From Setaria digitata (taxonomy: Eukaryota > Nematoda > Chromadorea > Rhabditida > Setariidae), in the NCBI GenBank assembly GCA_003640385.1, contig RCAB01000292.1, forward strand, positions 16,665 through 80,664: a stretch of 64,000 bases of DNA, in the 5' to 3' direction. The translations under genes and the position numbers were made by a program. Under the pieces are notes generated by a model that was not told the origin of the DNA, did no database searches, and saw only the letters and a program-made list of their open reading frames with translations. Of the stretch, positions 51,101 through 60,519 are shown in pieces. How positions within the stretch are numbered: position 1 is the first letter of the stretch; each line of letters begins with the position of its first letter.

Positions 51101-54100
51101 CATCAAATGTTTTAAATAAAAAACTTGATTTGGAAAATTTCTGAACTTTTTGCTTGCTAAAGGATTAATTTGAGTTTTGTCTAAAAAAAATTAATTAAAT
51201 GAAATTCCATTCAGAGGAATCCTTTTCTATTCCAAGAAGACAAAAAAAAAAAAAAAAAAAAGCTAATGTTTAAATCGTCTGAATTTCTAACTTTAATTAG
51301 GCCAACAAAAAAAAAGTCTTTGTAAAGATGATTATAAATATCACAGCAACGAAGATGGCCAACTCTTAGACTTTTGTTTCTTTTTCCTTCTTTTTAGGCC
51401 AAAATGAAGAAAGAAAGTTAGCATGGTTTCTTTAACCAGAAAGACTGATTTAATACGTTTAATAATATTTATTACGAAATATAAAATGCTTTCATTCAAA
51501 AATTTGATCAGTTGCAGTGTTTCTTTTCATCAACTGCAGTATTTCTTTTCACCGGTCTCGATGTTTCTTTCAGGCTATGGTGGCCACTAATTTACTGGAT
51601 GGATCATATATAACGTTGGCAGCTATGAAAGATTTCCGAAATAACTTTATGCGGTAAAATTTTAAACTTTCAATTTTCGATTTCAAAAAAAAAAAGAATT
51701 CAATTTTTCAAAATTCCTTCAAATTTTGAATCATCAACATTGTTCGAAAATGATAAATCAATGAACTTTTTTTTTTTTCTCATTACATGACAGTGATACA
51801 TTTCTGGTAGTTGCTTACGGAATGATAATTAATCTATTTGGATGCTTTTTTGTGTTTTCGGTAAGTGGTGCAGCTGCAAAACTCATGTTTCCAATGAATG
51901 CTGAAAAAGGCTGTAAGTGTGTACGTTTGTATAAAATGAATAATGATATTAATTTTTTGTTAATCTGAATTGCTTTCACCCTCTATCATTTGCAAACTTC
52001 TAACAAAAACACACTCAAACAACTGCAAAAGAAATGAACATCTGGTGCAAAAGAAAAATGCATCATCGTGATATAAGTAAGTAATGTGCAATAAATTCCT
52101 AAGATGTATATCATCGTGATATAAGTGATATGCAGTAATTTCTAACTTCATCGATGCATGAAGAGGAGAAAGTTCAAGTAATAGTTTTATCTGTTTAGTA
52201 GCAATGCTTTGGAAACATGGAGAAAATATATATTTCATTGTACTATCATTACTTTTTGCAAAGACCACATTTGGAGCTATCATTTTGTCACTTACATGTC
52301 TTTCATTATTTCTTTGCACTATTGGTACACAAGTAAGCCGCTCATTTACACACTTCTGGTTGATTAAGATGAAGCTTATAGAGAATAAATTAATTAGAAT
52401 ATCGTACAAGTAACGGGGCAATATTGGCCAAAATACATAGTGTTGAAATATTATAAAATTTTTTTTATTGAAGAAATTTAGAAATCTTTAGAGAATAATT
52501 TACTCAACTTAATTAGTGACAATGTAGATTAGTTCAAGGTTTTGTAGTTTTTCTAAAGTCCAAAAAAAGGCGAGCAACTACTTTTAAAAGAAAGAATCAC
52601 CATTACCTGCCAGATAGTCTTAACAATAAGTTAACTAGATTTATCCATTAATAGCTCAGCTATAATCTAACAATAAAGATGAAAAATGATTAGAAATTAA
52701 GATAAACTATTGCAAAAATCTCAAGCATTTCTAAAAGATTTTCCAGGTATTAGCATTGGAAATGATCATCATGACTGTATATCGAACTGTAGTGCGAATC
52801 AAATTCATTGAATCATCATTTTCTCGAAATATGATCATTTGTACATATTTCTTGTTTATGTATTTGTATACCTTTATATACGGTCGAACAGTCAGTTTAA
52901 CCTTCTTTGTTATTTGGAAATCTTGACTGAATAATTTTGCTAAACTAATAATTTTATTATCAAAAAAAAAAAAAAGATTATTACTATTACTCCTTTCTAT
53001 TACTTTCTCAGTGTGAAATTTTACACTTCAGATGTTTCAACAAGTTATTTTTAATTTTGCATGCAACAAACAAGTTTGTTTGGATTATGCATTTTTAAAA
53101 TTACATCTACCATATTTTTATCCCCGCCAATGTTTATGAGATTAATCAAACAAAATAATGCACTGCGAACTTCCATTAAACTATGCAGAATTATTTGGAA
53201 TGACTAATTTTTACCATGCACAGTAATAGATCAAATTATCATCTTTCAAAAAAAAAAAAAAAAAAGATTCAAATTTTGACCTGAAAAAATTCTCACATAA
53301 TAAATTCCAACGATGAAATTTGTTATTCTGCTATAGCATCAACTAATGCTCTCTTTTGGATGAACTGAAATGTAGTCTATTATTTCAGCATATCAAGTTG
53401 AAAATGGTAATTCAATGACTTTTATTTTCTGGAAATCATTGATTCTTAGAATTATGTGATATCCAAATCTGAAGAGGATTATTTCAGGCTTTAAGCGACG
53501 TACGAGTTCGATATTTCTACTTCGCTCTCGTTCTTTCAATTCTCGCATTTCTTGAATTATTAGTCAGTATTCACATTTATCGCTTGAAACGATTTATTGT
53601 CAATTTGCACACAATGCTTGGCGAACCACCGAGCAATCTTTGGAGGTAAATAAATTTTTAAATTTTATTTTTATAGATTTGCCGTATATATCTACCGTTC
53701 CTTTAGCAATTAATGTAATAGCTTTATTGTATTATTGGCATAAATAACAAAATTATTTCATTTTTACCTTTAGAAATTATGCAAAACATTCTACTTGTTG
53801 TATGCATTTCATTTTATCTAAAAGCAAGAAAAAAAAAAATTGCATGAGTGTCTTATCTTTAAAAAGTAGACGGTAAATTATTGTAATACAGATATCTTGG
53901 ATATCCGGTAAATTGGTATTGGACAGCTTGTTGGTACATTATCACACCAACACTCTGTGTGGTAAAATTTATCGTCAAATTTTGCTAAATAAGACATTAA
54001 AGGAAAGCGAAATACTAATTTTATCGTTGCATGAATACTTTTGTAGTATTTTGGTCAGAAACAACATCTTTTTTTCAGATTTTGGGAATACTTGCTTTTT

Positions 54101-54811
54101 TTACAATCGTTAGTGGCAGATTATACAGGTTTGTAATTAAAATAAATATTAATTCAAATATTTTTGTTTCTTTTAAATCTTTTCTATGTTGTAAAGTGAA
54201 TTATTTAATCATTAGGGTTGTAGACTTACCGTATATCTTTACCGTTCCTTCAGAAATTGCTGTAACATGTAGCTTTACCGTATTATTAGCGTAAATAACG
54301 ATGGAGAAAAGCTAAAAGTAAAAGGCAATATGAATATTTTCTTTTCACGTATAAAAACTCATTGAATATAATAATTTTTGTATTGCAAAAAGCAAATAAA
54401 TAATAATGATTTTTTTTTTTTAATAAGTGAAAAGACAAATTTGTAAAAAATGATTAATTTCTAATTTTAAGACATTTTAGTAGAGCGATTTGTCTCATCT
54501 TTGTTATATATTAAGAAGAAAAAAAAAAAAAAAAAAAAGAAAAGAAAAAAATGAAAATTCATTTTTCTCATTCTTCCTTAATCCACCTCGTTTCATCATT
54601 TTTCAGCGATATTGCAGTTTTAAAAAGTCTGATAACACTTTTTCCATTGAGTGTTATCATTATTACCATGATAATACATATTGTAAGAGTTCGTCGAACA
54701 GGTAAAACTATAAAATCATTATTTATCGCTGATCTTCGTTGGGCACCTGAACTTGGCACCCACCGTCAACAGGCATTGTACGAAGAACGAGCTGCACGTG
54801 TTTTCATTTAA
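48051..54811 (+). CDS. Divergent SNF/SLC6-family neurotransmitter-type transporter
   Basis: Exons: 48051-48139 (N-terminal, needs an upstream exon), 48342-48483, 48636-48770, 49327-49479, 49809-49992, 50217-50331, 50690-50857, 51574-51653, 51794-51912, 52202-52332, 52747-52890, 53488-53645, 53892-53961, 54079-54128, 54607-54811. All phases agree; from 48342 they encode 617 residues. SLC6 signatures appear in order: TM1 with NNILRFP; FLIPYG then LENALGQYSS (TM2); a long Cys-containing, N-glycosylatable loop between TM3 and TM4; VWVTAALQ (TM6); and late YPVNWYWTACWYIITPT (TM11 region). About 12 membrane segments are visible. SLC6 proteins couple substrate uptake to Na+/Cl-. Here the glycine-rich TM1 core normally preceding RFP is SLNNI, and the TM8 signature is degraded, so substrate and even ion coupling are uncertain. 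The acidic N-terminus (GDEETEVDSFGTYEYN) is cytoplasmic. The C-terminus ends EERAARVFI. Confidence 0.85.
53674..53748 (+). repeat. Intronic duplicated segment, copy 1
   Basis: About 75 bases sharing a CCGTATATNT-TACCGTTCCTT core and a TATTATTNGC(G/A)TAAATAAC end with copy 2 at 54220-54299. It lies after the donor of the 53488-53645 exon. Confidence 0.75.
54220..54299 (+). repeat. Intronic duplicated segment, copy 2, possible alternative exon
   Basis: Similar to copy 1, one intron-pair downstream. After an ATTAG acceptor it is open in the phase left by the 54079-54128 exon, encoding a terminal peptide (VVDLPYIFTVPSEIAVTCSF and five more residues, then TAA). It could be an alternative 3' exon that would truncate the transporter before TM12. 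Confidence 0.4.
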
Positions 54812-54815
54812 TAAA
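54810..54815 (+). terminator. AATAAA overlapping the transporter stop codon
   Basis: The last two bases of the TAA stop form the start of AATAAA. If used, the 3' UTR would be only about 15-20 bases. Candidate downstream exons at 55346 and 56018 suggest another transcript end may also exist. Confidence 0.4.
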
Positions 54816-55345
54816 ATTATTTATTGCGCTAAAAAAAAAAGGAACAAATTTGTTTGCATATTTCATTTTATTTCTTATTTTTCTTTTTTTCTTTCGCCAT
54901 ATTATAAATTATGAAATATTTGATTTTTCATATCACAAAACACTTAATCAGTATCCTAAACTCTTCTTACCACCATTTCTATCACTACAAAGGATGTCTC
55001 CTCTCTCTCTCTATTTTTTCTTTCTTTGTTGTTCAAATTAATCGTTTCTTATTGATTTTATACATGATCTAAATTATTTGATCATGGTGATCGATCGATC
55101 TGTTATGTTTGATTTAATTTAATCAGGGTGATCTATCGTTCTGGCAGTAAAATAAAAAATGCATGTATTATGGTGGATTAAGGGAAAGCAAAAAATTAAA
55201 AATTCCCTCAAAATTACTTATCATGCTGCAAAAAAAAAAAAAAAAAAAAAAAAAAAGGAAAAATTAATAAATCAAAGAAGAAAAAAGGATGGAAGAAAAT
55301 ATCGCCGACAGAAATAATAACTAATTAATTACATTTGTTTTATAG

Positions 55346-56159
55346 GAATCGAAGAAAGGAAAGAGATAACACTGCACCATTCATACAAATGTTACCGACT
55401 TTTTACCAATTTAGTCATTGCTCAGAAAAAGAAGGAATTAAGAAAAGGTAAAGTGAAGAATAGTTTTAAAATTGGACGCTGAAATGAACTATTTTCGTCC
55501 TGGTGGGTAAAAACAGTTGCCAACTCAGTGAACTGAAAATCATTTACAAACAATGTTAATAATAATTTTCCTTTTTTAATCACTTCAAAATTTACCAATC
55601 AAATATAAATGTTGGAAATAAAAAGGCCAAAATACTAATAGTGACACAGTGAAAGTTTCAAATTACTCAACTTCTAGAACTTGTTTATTAGGTTTAAAAC
55701 TTATTTATCAAACTTAAAATTGAGCATTTATAAATCAACAATGTTATAGTTAAATGGAGCAGTCAAAGAAAAAAAAAAGGAAATTTTATGAGGAATATTA
55801 TTGAAAAGTAAATGTTAAAGTTTGCAGTATAATTGAGGCTATCCCGAAAAACAGGTATAAATATACCTGAAAAGCATTAATTATATATTTATAGCAAATT
55901 GCTATAAAAAATTCAAGACGTTATGATGCACCAAAGTTATTAGTTTTGAACAACAAAAAAAAAAAAAAAAAAAAACGATAAATGTGAGTACGAAATCTTC
56001 TTAATCTTCCTAACCAGAAGAAAGGATGAGAAAATTGTCATTACTGAATTGGACATTAGAAGAAATGATGATACTTTACGTGATCGCTTAAACTGCAGTT
56101 ATTCAGTTGAATGTAGGGGAAATCAGGAAATGATTAGTGAGTATGCCGATGGAAGTTGA
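55346..56159 (+). CDS. Candidate two-exon coding tail downstream of the transporter
   Basis: Exons 55346-55447 (acceptor TTTATAG, donor GTAAAG) and 56018-56159 (acceptor AACCAG) join in phase. They encode about 81 residues including DNTAPFIQMLPTFYQFSH, VITELDIRRNDDTLRDRLN and SYSVECRGNQEMISEYADGS before TGA. The entry phase (2) equals that left by transporter exon 54079-54128. An alternative splice that skips 54607-54811 could therefore use it; it could equally belong to another gene. A second frame across both exons is also open but shorter. Confidence 0.35.
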
Positions 56160-56319
56160 TTCGTTATTCATTACTGATAAAAACTGCTAATATGATAGGC
56201 CTTGTAAACTGAACAAACATTGATACCTCATTTATGTCTTTTACAAACAGTACTTAAAAGAAAAAAAACGAAAAAATTAACAGAAACTGTTTTCGGATTT
56301 GCATTGATTATCATCGAAA

Positions 56320-57029
56320 TCAGCCGAAAAATCCAAAACCAGGTCTGAAACCAGCACCGAATGGACTGAAACCGCCACCTCCGAATGGATTGAAACCGCC
56401 ACCTCCGAATGGATTGAAGCCGCCGCCACCGAATGGATTAAAGCCGCCGCCCCCGAATGGGATGAAGCCGCCACCTCCGAATGGACTGAAGCCGCCACGT
56501 AACTGATTAAAACCAAACGGATAAAATGATGATCGATACCAATTTCTTTTCACTCGAATCCGATGTCTAAATTAATACTTTATAACAAATTGGTGCATAT
56601 GCAACGTTCTATGAACTATTTGTTAAATTCAATAAAATCTCTTCTATCTAGCACTGATCAACTTATTAGAGCACTTCTATTCATTCAAAACCTAATTCAT
56701 CATATCCAGATTTCACGTATTCATTTAAATAATACATTTGCTTCTTGTTTGTTTTTCTAAAATATTCATTTTCATATTGTCAAAATATCATAATTCAATT
56801 TATTCCTTTAAGTAGTAATTATAATAACTCATTCGTTTACCCTTTTTTCCCCTTCTCCTCCATATCATTACTCATTTATGTTACAATTCGAAAGAAAAAA
56901 TAAAAAAAATAAAATAGAATAATTATACTTTTCATTTTCAGCGCATCCAACACATTTTTCTTCTGCTACAGCAAAAGCAACAATGTTTACTGCGATGAGA
57001 GCAAAAACGAAAATTTTGTGATATTTCAT
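56320..57029 (-). CDS. Secreted glycine-rich peptide precursor with GGGGFNPFG repeats
   Basis: The minus-strand gene has two exons, 57029-56929 and 56566-56320, joined in phase 2 (donor GTATAA, acceptor ATTTAG), encoding 115 residues. A clear signal peptide (MKYHKIFVFALIAVNIVAFA) ends near AVAEE. A short pro-segment contains CVGC. A basic stretch ends RIRVKR followed by NWYRSS, a probable dibasic or furin-type processing site. The mature part is about six near-identical units of GGGGFNPFG type (variants with Phe-Ser-Pro and Phe-Ile-Pro), then RPGFGFFG at the C-terminus. Secreted Gly/aromatic-rich peptides with KR sites in worms include epidermal NLP and caenacin antimicrobial peptides, but their YGGW-type units differ. 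A structural cuticle or eggshell role is equally possible. An upstream in-frame Met at 57083 was rejected because it would bury the signal peptide. Confidence 0.8.
56337..56496 (-). repeat. 27-bp coding tandem repeat
   Basis: About six copies of a unit encoding nine residues (Gly-rich with Phe-Asn-Pro-Phe-Gly), in the second exon of the secreted peptide gene. Copies differ mainly at the third codon position and at one residue. It is GC-rich compared with its surroundings. Confidence 0.85.
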
Positions 57030-57210
57030 AATAATAACTCTTCCAGTAAACTTTTTTTCTAGAAACAATAATTTGAAAGACAAAATTATTTACTTAAAAT
57101 ACTTTCTTTTTTTAACAAAGAAAAAGAAAAGTAATTGGTAAATTTTTAATGATTAAAATTTGAAGTGGTAAATGGTAAACGGCGAATGTTACTGTTGGAA
57201 AGATTTTTTG

Positions 57211-57218
57211 CTTTTATA
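57211..57218 (-). promoter_or_regulatory. TATA box of the glycine-rich peptide gene
   Basis: On the minus strand this reads TATAAAAG, preceded by a run of C/T-rich sequence. It is 182 bases upstream of the ATG at 57029, allowing about 150 bases of 5' UTR or a trans-spliced leader. A canonical TATA box is consistent with a strongly inducible small secreted-peptide gene; inference. Confidence 0.5.
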
Positions 57219-57699
57219 AGAAAACCTCAATAAAAGAAACCGGTCTTTCAGACTGTTCAAGTGAATAACTTGGTGTTTTTTTTTTAGTTCAGATGTAAAT
57301 TTCATATACTAATTCGGCGAACATCTTCTTTCAGTTACCTCTCATCATTCAGTGTTATTTGTGTTTCTTAATTTTTTTCACTTCTGTATTTTTATGAATT
57401 AAAAAATTTATCTCCAAACATGAACGAAAACACAGCAACAGTTCGAATGCATTACTCACTGTACCAATAAGTGGTTATTTTTTACAGTAGCTGAATAAGA
57501 GAGTTCATTAAACTCTTTTCCTAGTCAATTTTAAATTTGGACAATTTCTTATGCAATGTTATGGTAATATTCGCATCATAAAAGCTTTCGTCTGATTAAA
57601 TCACACAAGCATTTACGGAATAGAAGGTAAATCCTCAACGATTCACTTTTATCCATCAAAACATCAGCTATTTTTTTTCGTCATTTTTGCTTCTGTTGA

Positions 57700-57735
57700 A
57701 AAAAAAATGTATATATATATATATACATTTTTTTT
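57700..57735. repeat. Perfect palindrome A8TG(TA)nCAT8
   Basis: An A run, TGTATATATA and TATATACA, then a T run make an uninterrupted perfect palindrome of about 36 bases. It can extrude as a hairpin. Confidence 0.85.
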
Positions 57736-57884
57736 AAAGAATACATAAAAAGATAACATAAATCAGTGTAATATAATTCTTATCAGTATAATATATGTAT
57801 ATAGAATTTATGTAGAATTTCCAAATCAGCAAGCAATTTCGAGCTGAAATCACGAATAAAGTCGAGCAGAAATTTGTTTCACTG

Positions 57885-57906
57885 CTTATCACCGCTACTG
57901 ATAAGA
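57885..57906. promoter_or_regulatory. Facing pair of GATA-factor sites
   Basis: CTTATC at 57885-57890 and ACTGATAAGA at 57897-57906 face each other. The latter is a full match to the TGATAA core used by nematode intestinal/epidermal GATA factors (ELT family). It lies between two divergently transcribed secreted-protein genes. Function is inferred. Confidence 0.4.
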
Positions 57907-58989
57907 ATTTAAATCAGCTTAATGATAGGATGATAGCGATTAATTAACTCTATTAACTATCGGGATCAATAAAGTTAAATCACCATAAGACTAAATATGA
58001 AGTTGACGAAATTACAATTGCTAAAAAAAGACTACATTTTTCTACATCGTTCTATCTTCAAGCTCTTCCTATCTTGCTTATTTTATAGCTAACTATAAAT
58101 TAGACTCTTAGCAGTAATGCTTCTGAATTTGTAGCTGCAAAAGTGATTCTGGAAAAGGATTTATAAAAAAATATTGTATGTGAGGAGGAGGAGAAGTATT
58201 TATATCCAAAAGTTTATAACAGTTGCCTAGCTCACATGTAGCAGTATTGTTGGAAGAATCCTCTATCAATACAGTTAACCTTTGACCTTTATCTGATCAA
58301 TTATTTTCTCTTTGCTGCATAAATTATATTCTTTCATTCTAGTATGGTGAGTTTCACACTGTGTTAGTTCGTTTATTGTTTTGAAATAAATTCAAATTGC
58401 TTTTTCAATTTTTACTTTCATATCGAAATTACAGCTTAATGAATTACTCATGAAAGAAGAAGCAACATTTCATTCCTTTTAATCTATTGCGATTTTGATT
58501 TAGGTGTAAAAATTAAAAATGTAAAATGTAAAAATTTATTGATTGGAAAATATTTTTTTTCTTCTAATATTTTAGAATACATATAGTTTGAAATGAATCC
58601 CCTCACAAATCCCTATTTAGTTCTATAGATTAGAGGTATTTAATACCTGAGGAATATTTGAAGGATGGTGATACTCATTATATAAATAGTCTTTAAATTT
58701 GCAAAATGATAAAATTGTTAGTAGAAGCAAATAATGATAAAATTATAAATGATAATACTGTAAACTTAAATTTCACTTTTTTTAAGGTATAGCATTCATT
58801 TATCTATCATTGGATGTTGGAATTAGCTTCCTTAAAGTATTATTATTGTACCCGTAATTGACTGTAACACTCTGCTTCTTTTGCTTCCAACATAATTTTT
58901 TTTTCCTATATGCTTCTCAATCAAATATTTCCAAGTTTAAAAATATCACAATAAAATTTGCTAATCAAATAAGGCTACTAATATATTGT

Positions 58990-59023
<34 letters not shown>

Positions 59024-59033
59024 CATATTCTAA

Positions 59034-60495
59034 ATGATGCCATTACGTATACTGCCGCCATTAATAATATTGATATCATTAAATGGATATGTTGTTGGAT
59101 CAACGGATGGATGGACTTTTGATGAGGACCATAATTTCGCCATTTATAATAAACCATCGATCAGTGAAAGTACTATTATTACTGCTCATAAAGGTCTGTT
59201 ACAAGCTGAACTTCTATCGGAATATTGTTTGTATTTTTCTGTTTGTTTACTTGCTTTCTTTCCTTTCTTTTAATCGAAAAAAAAGAAAAACAACAAATTT
59301 AAAAAAAGAGTAAACAAAATTTACAAATATTAAAGGTTTACTATAGCAAGATAACAAATACAGGTCAACTGCATCTTAATTATCAGAATTTATATAAGAG
59401 AAAATGATTTTTGAAAAAGAGGCAAAAAATTCGTTCAGAAAAGTTTCTCTTGGATGTGATTTTTGGAATTTTTCAACTATTAGTTTAGTTTTTCATTTGA
59501 TTGATAACCATGCTATAAAATACTAAGCATTTCACATTTTAATATTTAAATGGTTAGTTTCAAGACGATCAATAGCTGTTTAATTGGTAAAGTTAAATGA
59601 AAGTTAAAGTTAATGAAACTATGAAGATTCTGTTCAGAATCATTATTAAACGAAAATAAGTCTTTGACCAAACATAATTCTTTGAAATAAAAAAGTGCTG
59701 TTAATACAAGAGGAAAAGATGCAGTGAATTAACTAAATACAGTACATGTGTATACGAAAATCATTTATTAATACCGAAATGTTAACTAACAATGATTTTT
59801 GCCTTTTTTTTTCTTAAACTAGAATCTAAATTTTCATTTCCAGAATGCAAATATTGTCCGCCAATAAATTCAACTGATTGTATCCGTTTGCAACAGGAAT
59901 ACACGAATAGTTCGACATTCATCAATTCAATGCAACAACTTTTGGAACCAAAATTGGAACTTTGCTTTTCACCATCTATCACTTATTATGGTGGTTTAGA
60001 CTGTCTTATAGCTCGTTTTTCTTGCTATCATGCTAATTTGTTCGTGAATGGAACACATATCAAAACTAGGTTTGTATTATAGAATATTAAAAAGCTGAAA
60101 ATTGATTATTAATATGTCTAAGTTAGGGTAGAAAGATTTTAAATATTATTTAAGCATTTAAGGGTGGAATTCTATTACATGAAATGTTTGGTTGTAAAAA
60201 AAGGAAAAGGAAAAGTGTTTTTGGATCGAATTATTTCGCAGTTCCCGGATCATTCTAAAAAAATTCTTTACTCCAAAATTAATGCTGCTTTTTAGAATAA
60301 AATTATAGAGAGAATAGAATATGGGATTTACGAATGCCCTATAAAGGTGCAAAATATTATGAGAATCGTTGGCCGTATAATGGAATTTCGTCTATAGCTC
60401 AATGTACGGCTAAAAAAGAATGGCTATTAGCACTTGGTATTCGGCCTTATTCCATCGAAAAGATAATTATTCAGCAAGTATATTGTTTACCCTAG
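59034..60495 (+). CDS. Small secreted cysteine-rich protein
   Basis: Three exons, 59034-59193, 59844-60069 and 60309-60495, agree in phase and encode 190 residues. An N-terminal signal peptide (MPLRILPPLIILISLNGYVV, cleavage near VGS) is followed by a mature protein with eight cysteines: CKYC, DC, LCF, DCL, SCY, QCT and a final YCLP. Three NxS/T sites are present (NST, NSS, NGT). The ending (AQCTAKKEWLLALG, then VYCLP) resembles the C-x-x-x-x-W-x(n)-V-x-C close seen in some nematode-expanded secreted domains such as DUF281, but I am not sure. Eight cysteines suggest four disulphides. Role unknown; extracellular by inference. Confidence 0.75.
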
Positions 60496-60500
60496 TATGT

Positions 60501-60506
60501 AATAAA
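60501..60506 (+). terminator. Poly(A) signal AATAAA, 5 bases after the stop
   Basis: AATAAA begins six bases past the TAG at 60493-60495, implying a very short 3' UTR. Confidence 0.55.
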
Positions 60507-60519
60507 GATTGTTTTGTGT

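Larger units (their letters stand above)
57230..59033. other. Divergent intergenic region
   Basis: About 1.8 kb between the minus-strand glycine-rich gene and the plus-strand Cys-rich gene. No exon seen. It contains a perfect AT palindrome (57700-57735), GATA-type sites and a 31-base T run ending at 59023, ten bases before the next ATG. It could hold promoters for both genes. Confidence 0.5.
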
